Below are positions 34,122-42,935 of a DNA stretch of 64,000 nucleotides, in pieces; within the stretch, counting starts at the first letter, position 1; each line of letters opens with the position of its first letter. The notes under the pieces were generated by a model that was not told where the DNA came from, did no database searches, and saw only the letters and a program-made list of their open reading frames with translations. This DNA comes from Mycolicibacterium cosmeticum (GTDB taxonomy: Bacteria; Actinomycetota; Actinomycetes; Mycobacteriales; Mycobacteriaceae), in assembly GCF_000613185.1 (NCBI RefSeq), contig NZ_CCBB010000003.1:2294001-2358000 (forward strand), in the 5' to 3' direction. A program made the position numbers and the translations under genes.

Positions 34122-35599
34122 GGCGCGCCCGGCAGTTGCAGTTCGGCGGTCAGTGACTGGCCGACCCGTTTGGCGATGCCCGAGGCGGCCAGCGCGATCA
34201 CCAACCCGACCAGGCACCAGTACACGCCCAGAAGCGGGGCGGCGGTCCAGGTTTGGGCGTCCTTGACGTTGAACCACAGCACCACCGCGATCACCACGGC
34301 ACCCAGCAGGGGCAGCACCAGCCCGGCCACCTTCCCGTGGCCGCCGTGTACGGCAACGAATTTCGGGGCGCCGACGAACCACGCGGCGGCGATCTCGACG
34401 AGCAGATAGCACACCATCAGGCACACCGACCCGGCGACGGCGAACAGGAAGTAGGTGTCGATAGCCGGGTTTCCGGTGCCCATGTCCGGCCAACCGGCCA
34501 GCCCGCAGACCAGGTCCACCACCAGCGCCAGCCCGACCACCAGCCAGGTCGCCCGGCGCGGTCCGCCGGTGGACGGGTGGATGTGCGCCAGCGACCGCGG
34601 GCCGAATCCGTCGCGGCCGAAGGCGTACAGCATCCGGCCCGAGGTGGCGGCGGTGGCCATGTGGCACCCGAAGGCGGCCACCGTCGCGGTGAAGATGATC
34701 AGCAGGCTGAACCACTGGCCGATATAGGTGCTGCCCAGGTCGCCGAGGGTGTTCCCGGAACCCTGAAACGCCGCCAATCCGGCCTCGTCCGTACCGAATC
34801 CGATGACCTGGGCGAACATCACGACGACGAACAGCACACCGGTGAGGATCAGGGTGCCGCCGAGCGCCCGCGGGATGTTGCGGCCCGGGTTGTCGGTTTC
34901 CTCGCCCATCGACGCGCAGGCCTCGAACCCGGCCCAGGACAGGAACGCCGCCACCACGCCGGACAGCACCGCCGACGGGGACACCCCGCCGGAGAAGGAG
35001 AACACGCTGAAATCGACACCGGTCGACGGCGCCCCGCCACGGGCGAAGATCACGATCACCAGGATGACCATGGCGAGGATGCCGATGCCCTCGATCGCCA
35101 GCAGGATCTTGGCCAGCAACCGCACGTCGCGGCCGGCCAACAGGAACGAGACGGCGGCACCGATCACCACGGGTACCAGCCACGGCAGTTGGTAGGGATG
35201 GTCGGAGCCGGCCTGCAGTTGGGCGATGAATGCGTTGGTGAAGGCGGCCGTCAGCGCCAGGGTGCCGATGGAGAATCCGACGTAGGCGCCCAGCATCGCG
35301 AAGCCGGAGAAGAAGCCGGTGCGGGGCCCGACGGTGCCGCCCACCAGGGCGTAGGCCGACCCGGCGTGGTTGAGGTGGCGGGTCAGCCGGACAAAGCTGT
35401 AGCCCACCAGCGCCACGCCCACCAGGCCGATGACGAACACCAGGGGCAGGGCCTTGCCCACGGTGGCGATCAGCCCCTGCCCGTTGCCGGACATGGCCAG
35501 GGTCGGGCCGACGGTGGCGACCGACAGGGCGAGCGCCACCCAGAAGGGCAGCCGGCGCCGGGTCAGTTGGTCGTGTTCGGGTGTGGTTTCCGTGCTCAT
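34118..35599 (-). CDS. APC-family amino acid/amine permease
   Basis: A 493-residue inner-membrane transporter with about 12 helices. The APC signature region is near the N-terminus (WVALALSVATVGPTLAMSGNGQGL), followed by LNHAGSAYALVGGTVGPRTGFFSGFAML and GFEACASMGEETDNPGRNIPRALGG, the conserved segment after helix 5. It takes up an amino acid or polyamine by proton symport. ATG 35599 was preferred to a start nine codons upstream. It follows the glutamine synthetase-like gene by 23 bases and overlaps the aminotransferase start. The neighbours suggest an amine substrate such as putrescine or a related compound. Confidence 0.88.
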   Translation of the reverse strand: MSTETTPEHDQLTRRRLPFWVALALSVATVGPTLAMSGNGQGLIATVGKALPLVFVIGLVGVALVGYSFVRLTRHLNHAGSAYALVGGTVGPRTGFFSGFAMLGAYVGFSIGTLALTAAFTNAFIAQLQAGSDHPYQLPWLVPVVIGAAVSFLLAGRDVRLLAKILLAIEGIGILAMVILVIVIFARGGAPSTGVDFSVFSFSGGVSPSAVLSGVVAAFLSWAGFEACASMGEETDNPGRNIPRALGGTLILTGVLFVVVMFAQVIGFGTDEAGLAAFQGSGNTLGDLGSTYIGQWFSLLIIFTATVAAFGCHMATAATSGRMLYAFGRDGFGPRSLAHIHPSTGGPRRATWLVVGLALVVDLVCGLAGWPDMGTGNPAIDTYFLFAVAGSVCLMVCYLLVEIAAAWFVGAPKFVAVHGGHGKVAGLVLPLLGAVVIAVVLWFNVKDAQTWTAAPLLGVYWCLVGLVIALAASGIAKRVGQSLTAELQLPGAP

Positions 35600-35622
35600 C
35601 GAGGTGCCCTTTCGGTTGGGGG

Positions 35623-36939
35623 TCAACAGCTCCAGGCCAGCCGCAGCGCCGCGATGGTGTCGGCCGGTGGACGGGTGCCGTAGGTGGTCAGTTCGTAACG
35701 GCGCACCGCGAGCACACCTTCGACGACGGCCGAGGTGAGCAGTTCTGCAGCGGCGGAGGAGGATTCGAAGGTGTCCAGCACGTATGCCTGGTCGGCGGGC
35801 AGCGGCTCGGCGACGCCCGCCGGGTTGTCGGTGACCTCTGCCGGTAACGGCAGGCCGCGCTCGATACCGCGCAGCGCACTGCCCAGGAAGCCCAGCGTCG
35901 CCAGGTAGGGGTTGGCGCTGGGGTCGATGATCTTCAGTTCGACGTTGGCGCCGTGCGGGTTTCCGGCGGTGGCGGCGACGAAGCGCACCGCGGCCTCGCG
36001 GTTCTCCAGCCCCCAGCAGCGCGCTGCGCCGGCCCAGTTGCCCGGCTTGAGCCGGGTCGCCGACAGCACCGAACCGGCGTACACCGCAAGCAGATCAGGC
36101 AAGGTGTCCAACACGCCGGCGATCGCGGCGGCGCCGTCGGTGCGCATGCCGTGCGGTCCGTCGCCGCCGGAGAACAAGGGCCCCTGCGCGTCGGCCAGGG
36201 ACAGGTGCAGGTGTGCGCCGTTGCCCGCTTCACCGAAGAACGGCACGGGGGAGAACGAGATCTTCAGCCCGTGCCGGGCGGCGGTGCGCCCGATGACGAT
36301 CCGGGCCAGGATGACGGCGTCGGCGGCCGCCACCGGGGTGGCCGGTGCCAGCGACACCTCGAGCTGGTCGTGGCCGTATTCGGTGTGCAGTTGTTCGATG
36401 CTCAGGCCGGACCGTTCCGCGGCGACGGCCAGGTCGGCCAGGAACGCCGAGCGGTCCAGTGAGGTCCGGATGCCGTACGGCGACCACGGCTCGGCCGTGG
36501 CGTGACCGCCATCCGGAGCCAGCATGGTGCATTCCAGTTCGGCGCCCACCAGGGCGGTCAGCCCGCGTCGGGCCAGCGCCTGTTCGGCGCCGCGCAGCAA
36601 GGACCGCGCGCACAGCGGTGCCGCGGCGCCGTCCTGGTCGCCGAGACTGGCCGGGGCCCAGGCGATGCCGTCACCGATGGCATGCAGGTCGGCCGGGTCG
36701 ATGCGCAGTCGCTGGTCGCCGACCACCCCGATGGTCGGGGTGAAGGCGATCCCGCTGTCCACACAGAAGACGCTCCACGACGGCGACACCCCCATCCCGG
36801 ACGTCACGAAGGAGTCGAGGCGGCGCAGCGGCACGTACTTGGCGCGGGTGACCCCGGCCAGGTCGGTCAGTGAGCCGGCCACCAGTTCGACGCCCTCGGC
36901 ACGCAGTTCCGTGCGCAGTTGCTCGCTGATGTCGGGCAT
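35623..36939 (-). CDS. Glutamine synthetase-family ligase (probable gamma-glutamylamine synthetase)
   Basis: A 438-residue member of the glutamine synthetase family, not the housekeeping enzyme. It has LVGAELECTML (metal-binding Glu), HTEYGHDQLEVSLAPATP, NGAHLHLSLAD (the NGxHxH-like ATP/glutamate motif), RLKPGNWAGAARCWGLENREAAVRF and NVELKIIDPSANPYL. PuuA-like and FluG-like homologues join glutamate to an amine. ATG 36939 follows a strong AGGAGG binding site. It is the first gene of a five-gene operon with permease, aminotransferase, amidohydrolase and decarboxylase, so gamma-glutamylation of an imported amine is the most economical role. Confidence 0.82.
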   Translation of the reverse strand: MPDISEQLRTELRAEGVELVAGSLTDLAGVTRAKYVPLRRLDSFVTSGMGVSPSWSVFCVDSGIAFTPTIGVVGDQRLRIDPADLHAIGDGIAWAPASLGDQDGAAAPLCARSLLRGAEQALARRGLTALVGAELECTMLAPDGGHATAEPWSPYGIRTSLDRSAFLADLAVAAERSGLSIEQLHTEYGHDQLEVSLAPATPVAAADAVILARIVIGRTAARHGLKISFSPVPFFGEAGNGAHLHLSLADAQGPLFSGGDGPHGMRTDGAAAIAGVLDTLPDLLAVYAGSVLSATRLKPGNWAGAARCWGLENREAAVRFVAATAGNPHGANVELKIIDPSANPYLATLGFLGSALRGIERGLPLPAEVTDNPAGVAEPLPADQAYVLDTFESSSAAAELLTSAVVEGVLAVRRYELTTYGTRPPADTIAALRLAWSC

Positions 36940-37063
36940 GACGACCTCCTCCGGGGTGATTCCAGGGGAACGCTATGTCATAAATGTTTCAGAGTCTTTA
37001 AGATGCGTCCATCCGAGAAATATTCGTAAAATTTTCGGTGCGAGCCGAGGAGAGGGGGCCGCG
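36940..37063. promoter_or_regulatory. AT-rich divergent promoter region of the amine operon
   Basis: These 124 bases separate the divergent glutamine synthetase-like and glutamine amidotransferase genes. The centre is strikingly AT-rich for this genome (36975-37035), with CGAGAAATATTCG followed by AAAATTTT, short symmetric elements of the kind bound by RpiR-type regulators. The RpiR gene two genes away is the likely user. The exact operator cannot be defined from a single sequence. Confidence 0.4.
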
Positions 37064-37855
37064 GTGTGCCGACTGCTCGGTGTGGTGTCGACCGAACCGA
37101 TCACGGTGGAGGGCGCGGTGGGCGCTCACGTCCTGAAGGACTTCGTGGCGCTCACCAAGGTGCACGGCGACGGGTGGGGTGTCGCGGCCGGCGACGGTGA
37201 CCATCCGCGCGTCCACGTCAGCGCCGACAGCGCGATCGACGATCCCGATTTCGCGGCCATCATGCGCGACTGGCGATCCAACGGCACGCTGGTCCATCTA
37301 CGGTGGGCCACAAGCGGTCTCGCGGTGCAACCGGAGAACTCGCACCCCTTCCTGGCCGATGGGCTGGCCATGGCGCACAACGGCTCCATCAAACCGACCG
37401 ACGCACTCGACGCCCTGCTGGAACCCGACCTGGCCGGGACGCTCGGTGGCACCACCGACAGCGAACGCTACTTCGCCGTCATCCGGGCGTATCGACGGCG
37501 CGCGCCCGATCTCGCCTCCGCCGTGCGTGCCGCGGTGGCCCGGCTGCGCACGCCCTACCCCGACGCCAGCCTCAACGCCCTCATCCTCGGCGAGGGGCAA
37601 CTCATCGCGGTGCATGCCAATGCGCACAGCAGGCTGTCGGTCGAGGACGTCGCCGAGATCACCGCCGCAGATCTGCCCACCGAACACCTGGAGGACTATT
37701 TCGGGCTGCGCTGGGCCCGCACCGGCAGCGGTGCCCTGGTCATCGGGTCCACCGGGTTCGGTGACCTGGATTGGCAGCCGTTGCCGCCGGAGAGCGTCAC
37801 CGCGATCTCGTTGCGGGACCTGACGATGACGACGTTGCCGGTCATGGCAGATTGA
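37064..37855 (+). CDS. Class II glutamine amidotransferase
   Basis: A 263-residue protein from GTG 37064 that begins MCRLLGVV, so after methionine removal Cys2 becomes the N-terminal nucleophile of an Ntn-type glutaminase. HGDGWGVAAGDG, VHLRWATSGLAVQPENSHPF and LAMAHNGSI are the other active-site segments. It resembles the YafJ/EgtC group: the glutaminase domain alone, with no synthase domain. It may release ammonia or act on gamma-glutamyl compounds, consistent with the divergent amine operon. The RpiR gene starts 5 bases after its stop, so the two are co-transcribed. Confidence 0.85.
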   Translation: MCRLLGVVSTEPITVEGAVGAHVLKDFVALTKVHGDGWGVAAGDGDHPRVHVSADSAIDDPDFAAIMRDWRSNGTLVHLRWATSGLAVQPENSHPFLADGLAMAHNGSIKPTDALDALLEPDLAGTLGGTTDSERYFAVIRAYRRRAPDLASAVRAAVARLRTPYPDASLNALILGEGQLIAVHANAHSRLSVEDVAEITAADLPTEHLEDYFGLRWARTGSGALVIGSTGFGDLDWQPLPPESVTAISLRDLTMTTLPVMAD

Positions 37856-37860
37856 CATCC

Positions 37861-38727
37861 GTGGCCGACGTGCAGCACCCGGAATCCGTTGCGGAGCGGA
37901 CCAATGCCGCGCTGTCCACTTTGAGCAAGGCCGAACGGCGCGTCGGGCGCGCGCTGCTGGCCGACTACCCGAGTGCCGGGCTGGCCAGTGCGGCCCGGCT
38001 GGCGCAGCGCGCCGAGGTGAGCCCGCCGACCGTGTTGCGGTTCGCGCAGTCCCTCGGTTACGACGGTTTCGCCGACCTGCAGGTGGCGCTGCGGGCCGAG
38101 CTGTCGGCCCGCTCCAACGGCCCGATCACCAGGCTGCCCGACGCGCCGCCGGCCGGCAGCGCGCTGGACCGGCTGCTGCAGCAGGGCCGAGCCCAGAACG
38201 ACCGGGCCGCCGAGACACTGGCCCAACTGCCCGCCGCCGCGCTGGAGGCGGCCGTGGCGCTGCTCGCGGATACCAACCGGACCATCTATCTACACGGCGG
38301 ACGGTTCTCGCACCTGCTGGCGGTGCATCTGGCCGCGCATCTGGAACAGCTGCGGCCCGGGCTGCGGGTGCTGGCCGACCCCACCGGTGCCGACCTCGGG
38401 GCGCTGCTGGAACTGAACCGCTCCGATGTGCTGGTGCTGTTCGATTACCACCGCTACCAGCGCAGCGCCGCCGAGTTGGCCGGCCGGGTGCACCGGGCCG
38501 GTGCCACGGTGCTGTTGATCACCGACGACCTGGCGTGTCCGGTCGCCCCGGATGCCGAGGTGGTGCTGGCGGCGTCCAGCACGGTGGGGACGACCTACCA
38601 GAGCATGGCGGCCGGTTTCCTGCTGACCGAACTGCTGGTGCCGTTGGTGATGGACGCGATCGGCGAGCCGGCCAGGACCAGGATGGCGCTGTGGGAGGAG
38701 CAGCGCCGCGGCGAGTTGCTGTCCTGA
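37861..38727 (+). CDS. MurR/RpiR-family regulator
   Basis: A 288-residue regulator from GTG 37861. The N-terminal HTH_6 domain (about 10-85) includes LSKAERRVGRALLADYP, AARLAQRAEVSPPTVLRFAQSLGYDGFADLQVAL. The C-terminal SIS domain (about 125-275) has TIYLHGGRFSHLLAVHLAAHL, VLVLFDYHRYQRSAAELAGRV and GATVLLITDDLACPVA. SIS domains usually bind phosphosugars, but RpiR members next to amine genes may sense other ligands. It is cotranscribed with the amidotransferase and divergent from the five-gene amine operon, its probable target. Confidence 0.85.
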   Translation: MADVQHPESVAERTNAALSTLSKAERRVGRALLADYPSAGLASAARLAQRAEVSPPTVLRFAQSLGYDGFADLQVALRAELSARSNGPITRLPDAPPAGSALDRLLQQGRAQNDRAAETLAQLPAAALEAAVALLADTNRTIYLHGGRFSHLLAVHLAAHLEQLRPGLRVLADPTGADLGALLELNRSDVLVLFDYHRYQRSAAELAGRVHRAGATVLLITDDLACPVAPDAEVVLAASSTVGTTYQSMAAGFLLTELLVPLVMDAIGEPARTRMALWEEQRRGELLS

Positions 38728-38764
38728 GTGGGGAACCGGACAGGGCATTGCATACCCTGGACGA

Positions 38765-39367
38765 ATGGCAGGTGGAACGAAGCGGTTGCCGCGCGCGGTG
38801 CGTGAGCAGCAGATGCTCGACGCCGCCGTGCAGATGTTCTCCGTCAACGGCTATCACGAGACGTCGATGGATGCCATTGCCGGGCAGGCCCAGATCTCCA
38901 AGCCGATGCTGTATCTGTACTACGGCTCCAAGGAGGAGCTGTTCGGCGCCTGCCTGGACCGGGAACTGAATCGGTTCGTCGAGGTGGTGCGCAGCGAGAT
39001 CGACTTCACGCTGAGTCCGAAAGACATGCTGCGCAACGCCGTCGGGGCGTTCCTCGGCTATATCGACAAGAACCGGTCCTCCTGGATCGTGCTCTACAGC
39101 CAGGCCACCAGTTCACAGGCCTTCGCCCACACCGTGCGTGAGGGCCGCGAGCGCATCATCGAACTGGTCGGCCGGTTGTTGCAGTCCGGCACCCGCAACC
39201 CGGAGCCCGACGCCGATTTCAACATGATGGCGGTGGCCCTGGTGGGTGCGGGCGAGGCCATCGCCGACAGGGTCAGCACCGGTGACGCCGACGTGCACGA
39301 CGCCACCGAGCTGATGATCAACCTGTTCTGGCGCGGCCTGAAGGGTCGCCCATCCGAGAAGGCCTGA
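38765..39367 (+). CDS. TetR-family regulator (Rv0238-like)
   Basis: A 200-residue TetR protein from ATG 38765. The HTH is in residues 10-57 (RAVREQQMLDAAVQMFSVNGYHETSMDAIAGQAQISKPMLYLYYGSKEELF in outline), followed by an all-helical ligand domain with DKNRSSWIVLYSQATSSQ. Gene order TetR then htdX-fabG4/fadA2 equals Rv0238-Rv0241c-Rv0242c-Rv0243. It is the obvious candidate to bind the TTAC-N6-GTAA dyads found at fabG4/fadA2 and fadE5, although this is untested. The next gene is convergent, with a short hairpin between them. Confidence 0.85.
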   Translation: MAGGTKRLPRAVREQQMLDAAVQMFSVNGYHETSMDAIAGQAQISKPMLYLYYGSKEELFGACLDRELNRFVEVVRSEIDFTLSPKDMLRNAVGAFLGYIDKNRSSWIVLYSQATSSQAFAHTVREGRERIIELVGRLLQSGTRNPEPDADFNMMAVALVGAGEAIADRVSTGDADVHDATELMINLFWRGLKGRPSEKA

Positions 39368-39378
39368 GCGAAGGCCTT
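39359..39378. terminator. Short hairpin between convergent tetR and htdX
   Basis: AAGGCCT (39359-39365) and AGGCCTT (39372-39378) form a 7-base stem with a 6-base loop, overlapping the last codons of the TetR gene and ending 9 bases before the htdX stop. It could act in both directions. There is no U-tract, which is common for mycobacterial terminators, so support is moderate. Confidence 0.4.
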
Positions 39379-39387
39379 ACTTCCCGG

Positions 39388-40233
39388 TCAGAGTCCCCGA
39401 ACCGTCGCGGTCAGGTGCGGATAACCCTTCTTCAGGTGACGCAGCGCCAGCTCCCAGCCGTCGGCATCCCGGTCCACCCACAGCCCCGCCTTGGCCGGCA
39501 GCAGCACCGGCTTGCCGAACTTCACGTGATAGGCCACCGCGTCGGGCAGCTGACCCTCGATGTTGCCCAGCACCGCGGCGGCGCTGTACATGCCGTGCGC
39601 GATCACCGTGGGGAAGCCGAACAGCTTGGCGCCCAACGAGTTCGTGTGGATCGGGTTGTGGTCGCCGCCGATGGTGGCGTACGAGCGGATCTGCCCGGGG
39701 CTGATCGAGAGCACCGCATTCGGCGGTGGCAGCTTGGGCGCCTTGGCCGGTTCGGGTCGCGGTTCGCCGGACAGGCTGGTGCGCTGCTGGTGCAGGAACG
39801 TGGTGATCTGGTGCCAGGCCACGTCGTTGCCGATCTTCACCTCGGTGACGATGTCGACGAGCAGACCCTTGCGGTGCTCGCGGAGATTCTCCGCGTGCAC
39901 CGCCACGTCGAGGGTGTCACTGACCGCGATCGGGCGGTATTGGGTGATCTGGTTCTCGATGTGCACCGAACCCATTGCGGCGAAAGGGAAGTCGAACCCG
40001 GTGACCAGTGACATCACCGTCGGGAAGGTCAGCGCGAACGGATACGTCAGCGGCACGGTGTCGCCGAACCGCAGACCCGTCACGTGGGCGTAGGCCGCGA
40101 CGTTGGCCGCGTCGATGTGCAGATCGGCGACGTGCACCGTTCGGTCCGGCAGGCCGTCACCGCGCGGCACGAACGGCAGCGCACCGGCCACCGCCCGCGC
40201 CATGTTCAGCAGGCCGTTGGGCTGATCACCCAT
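39388..40233 (-). CDS. htdX: (R)-specific 3-hydroxyacyl dehydratase HtdX (MaoC-like)
   Basis: A 281-residue double-hotdog hydratase. The hydratase-2 motif is in ATIGGDHNPIHTNSLGAKLFGFPTVIAHGMY, carrying the catalytic Asp-His pair. The N-terminal hotdog (MARAVAGALPFVPRG) is degenerate, as usual. HtdX of M. tuberculosis (Rv0241c, 280 aa) dehydrates (R)-3-hydroxyacyl chains and can act in FAS-II. It starts 4 bases after fabG4, so hydratase and ketoreductase form an operon; with divergent fadA2 they supply three of the reactions between acetoacyl and enoyl thioesters. ATG 40233 is used. Confidence 0.92.
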   Translation of the reverse strand: MGDQPNGLLNMARAVAGALPFVPRGDGLPDRTVHVADLHIDAANVAAYAHVTGLRFGDTVPLTYPFALTFPTVMSLVTGFDFPFAAMGSVHIENQITQYRPIAVSDTLDVAVHAENLREHRKGLLVDIVTEVKIGNDVAWHQITTFLHQQRTSLSGEPRPEPAKAPKLPPPNAVLSISPGQIRSYATIGGDHNPIHTNSLGAKLFGFPTVIAHGMYSAAAVLGNIEGQLPDAVAYHVKFGKPVLLPAKAGLWVDRDADGWELALRHLKKGYPHLTATVRGL

Positions 40234-40237
40234 TCCG

Positions 40238-41590
40238 TCACGCCCCCAGCAGGGCCTGGCCGCAGACCCGGATCGTGTTGCCGGTCACCGCATTCGATGC
40301 CGGGCTGGCGAAGTAGGCGATGAGTTCGGCCACGTCGACCGGCTGGCCGCCCTGGAACAACGAGTTCAACCGGCGGCCCACCTCGCGGGTGGCCAGCGGG
40401 ATGGCCTCGGTCATCTTGGTCTCGATGAACCCGGGTGCCACCGCGTTGATGGTGATGCCCTTCTCGGCCAGCGTCGGGGCCAGCGTCTCGGCGATGCCGA
40501 TCATGCCCGCCTTGGTGGTGGCGTAGTTGGTCTGACCGCGGTTACCGGCGATACCGGCCATCGACGACAGCCCGACCACCCGGCCGCCCTCGCCGAGCGC
40601 GCCGGCGGCCACCAGGCCTTCGGTCAGATTCAGCGGGGCCAGCAGATTCACCGCAATTACGGCGTCCCAACGGGATTCGTCCATATTGGCCAGCAGCTTG
40701 TCGCGGGTGATGCCGGCGTTGTTCACCAGCACGTCCAGCTTGCCGCCATGGTGTTCCTTGAGGTGGGCGACGATGGCGTCGACCGCGCCGTCGGAGGTGA
40801 CGTCCAGCGTGAGCGCGGTGCCACCGACCTTGTCGGCGGTCTGGCGCAGCGCCTCTTCGGCCTGTGGCACGTCGACGGCCACCACCGCGGCGCCGTCACG
40901 GGCGAACACCTCGGCGATGGTGGCACCGATCCCGCGGGCCGCCCCGGTCACCACGGCGACCTTGCCGGCCAGCGGCTTGTCCCAGTCGGCGGGCGGTACC
41001 GAATCGGCCGCGCCGACCCGGTACACCTGGCCGTCCACATAGGCGGACTTGCCGGACAGGATGAAGCGCAGCGTGGACTCCAGCCCCGTCGCGCCCGCCT
41101 TGGCGTCGGCGGCCAGGTACACCAGCGAGACCGTCGCGCCGCGGCGCAGCTCCTTGCCCAGTGAGCGGGTGAAGCCCTCCAGCGCCCGCTGCACGATGTG
41201 CTCGTGCGCGGTGGCCGCCTCGGAGGGGGTGGTGCCGATGACGACGACGCGGCCGGAGGGGCCGAGGTTGCGCAGCACCGGGGTGAAGAACTCGTAGAGC
41301 GCCTTGAGGCCCGCCGGCTCGGTGATGCCGGTGGCGTCGAACACCAGCCCGCCGAACGAGTCGGCCCACCGCCCGCCGATGTTGTTGGACACGACGTCGT
41401 AGTCGTCGGCCAGGGCGGCGCGCAGCGGTTCCACCACGCGACCCTCCCCGCCGATCAACAGCGAACCGGCCAGCGGCGGCTGACCCGGCTGGTAACGACG
41501 CAGGGTTTCGGGCTGGGGTACGCCCAGTTGCTTGGCCAGGAACGATCCGGGCCCGGAGTTGACCACTTGGGTGAACAAATCGGAAGCCAT
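40238..41590 (-). CDS. fabG4: High-molecular-weight 3-ketoacyl reductase FabG4
   Basis: A 450-residue reductase of the HMwFabG type: an N-terminal flavodoxin-like domain (residues 1-200) without a cofactor motif, then a short-chain dehydrogenase domain with [21 protein letters not shown] and [14 protein letters not shown]. Catalytic residues S343, Y356 and K360 lie in [19 protein letters not shown], spaced as in M. tuberculosis FabG4 (Rv0242c). It reduces 3-ketoacyl thioesters, often with NADH and on CoA substrates. ATG 41590 is used; a much longer frame upstream is spurious. Its promoter region of 46 bases is shared with fadA2 and holds a perfect dyad. Confidence 0.93.
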   Translation of the reverse strand: MASDLFTQVVNSGPGSFLAKQLGVPQPETLRRYQPGQPPLAGSLLIGGEGRVVEPLRAALADDYDVVSNNIGGRWADSFGGLVFDATGITEPAGLKALYEFFTPVLRNLGPSGRVVVIGTTPSEAATAHEHIVQRALEGFTRSLGKELRRGATVSLVYLAADAKAGATGLESTLRFILSGKSAYVDGQVYRVGAADSVPPADWDKPLAGKVAVVTGAARGIGATIAEVFARDGAAVVAVDVPQAEEALRQTADKVGGTALTLDVTSDGAVDAIVAHLKEHHGGKLDVLVNNAGITRDKLLANMDESRWDAVIAVNLLAPLNLTEGLVAAGALGEGGRVVGLSSMAGIAGNRGQTNYATTKAGMIGIAETLAPTLAEKGITINAVAPGFIETKMTEAIPLATREVGRRLNSLFQGGQPVDVAELIAYFASPASNAVTGNTIRVCGQALLGA

Positions 41591-41599
41591 GAGATCTAA

Positions 41600-41615
41600 C
41601 TTACTCCAGAGTAAG
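41600..41615. promoter_or_regulatory. Perfect dyad between fabG4 and fadA2, candidate TetR operator
   Basis: CTTACTCCAGAGTAAG has 7-base arms around two bases and lies midway between the divergent fabG4 and fadA2 starts. Its core TTAC-N6-GTAA recurs exactly in the fadE5 promoter at 50688-50701. The shared geometry suggests one regulator for the module; the Rv0238-like TetR encoded nearby is the natural candidate. Confidence 0.6.
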
Positions 41616-41636
41616 AACGCCGGGTAACATTGGGAT

Positions 41637-42935
41637 ATGGCTAACACGAATTCTCGCCGCGTCGCGATCCTCGGTGGTAACCGGATCCCCTTCGCCCGCT
41701 CGGACGGCGCCTACGCCAACGCCTCGAACCAGGATATGTTCACCGCCGCCCTGGACGGTCTGGTCGATCGTTTCCACCTCTCCGGGGAGCGCATCGGCAT
41801 GGTCGTCGGTGGTGCGGTGCTCAAGCACAGCCGCGACTTCAACCTGGTGCGCGAATGCGTGCTGGGCAGCGCGTTGTCGCCCTACACGCCCGCCTATGAC
41901 CTGCAGCAGGCCTGCGGCACCGGACTGCAGTCGGCCATCGCGGTCGCCAACGGCATCGCGTTGGGTCAGTTCGACTCCGGTATCGCCGGCGGGGTGGACA
42001 CCACCTCCGACGCCCCCATCGCGTTCGGTGACAACCTGCGTCAGGTGCTGCTGAGCCTGCGCCGCAGCAAGTCCAACCTGGACCGGCTCAAGCTGGTCGG
42101 CAAGCTGCCCGCGGCCATCGGCGTGGAGATCCCCACCAACGGGGAACCGCGCACCGGGCTGTCGATGGGCGAACACGCCGCGATCACCGCCAAGGAATTC
42201 GGCGTCAAACGCGTCGACCAGGACGAGCTCGCCGCCGCCAGCCACCGCAACATGGCCGCCGCCTATGACCGCGGCTTCTTCGACGACCTGGTCACCGGCT
42301 TCCTCGGCCTGTACCGCGACAACAACCTGCGCCCCGAGTCCAGCCCCGAGAAACTGGCCAAGCTGAAGCCGGTCTTCGGCGTGCGCAACGGCGACGCCAC
42401 CATGACCGCGGGCAACTCCACCCCGCTCACCGACGGCGCGTCGGTGGCCCTGCTGGCCACCGAGGAGTGGGCGGCCGAACGCAACCTGCCGGTGCTGGCC
42501 TACTTCGTCGACGCCGAGACCGCCGCCGTGGACTACGTCAACGGCCCCGACGGGCTGCTGATGGCGCCCACCTACGCGGTGCCGCGGCTGCTCGCCCGCA
42601 ACGGCCTGACCCTGCAGGACTTCGACTTCTACGAGATCCACGAGGCCTTCGCCTCGGTGGTGCTGGCCACGCTGGCGGCCTGGGAGTCCGACGAATACTG
42701 CAAGGAACGCCTCGGGCTGGACCAGGCGCTGGGCAGCATCGACCGCAGCAAGCTCAACGTCAACGGTTCGTCGCTGGCCGCCGGGCACCCGTTCGCCGCG
42801 ACCGGTGGGCGCATCGTCGCCCAGCTGGCCAAGCAGCTCGCCGAGAAGAAGAAGCAAACCGGTCAGCCGGTGCGCGGCCTCATCTCGATCTGCGCCGCGG
42901 GTGGCCAGGGCGTCACCGCCATCCTGGAGGCCTAG
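41637..42935 (+). CDS. fadA2: Acetyl-CoA acetyltransferase / thiolase FadA2
   Basis: A 432-residue thiolase. The nucleophile C93 lies in [13 protein letters not shown], the histidine of the base site in [10 protein letters not shown], and the C-terminal [20 protein letters not shown] and [14 protein letters not shown] complete the active site. It cleaves 3-ketoacyl-CoA or condenses acetyl-CoA. Order and orientation equal Rv0243, divergent from fabG4. In M. tuberculosis fadE5 follows directly; here 5.8 kb of accessory genes intervene. The stop overlaps the convergent MPT64-family gene by 4 bases. ATG 41637 is used. Confidence 0.93.
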   Translation: MANTNSRRVAILGGNRIPFARSDGAYANASNQDMFTAALDGLVDRFHLSGERIGMVVGGAVLKHSRDFNLVRECVLGSALSPYTPAYDLQQACGTGLQSAIAVANGIALGQFDSGIAGGVDTTSDAPIAFGDNLRQVLLSLRRSKSNLDRLKLVGKLPAAIGVEIPTNGEPRTGLSMGEHAAITAKEFGVKRVDQDELAAASHRNMAAAYDRGFFDDLVTGFLGLYRDNNLRPESSPEKLAKLKPVFGVRNGDATMTAGNSTPLTDGASVALLATEEWAAERNLPVLAYFVDAETAAVDYVNGPDGLLMAPTYAVPRLLARNGLTLQDFDFYEIHEAFASVVLATLAAWESDEYCKERLGLDQALGSIDRSKLNVNGSSLAAGHPFAATGGRIVAQLAKQLAEKKKQTGQPVRGLISICAAGGQGVTAILEA

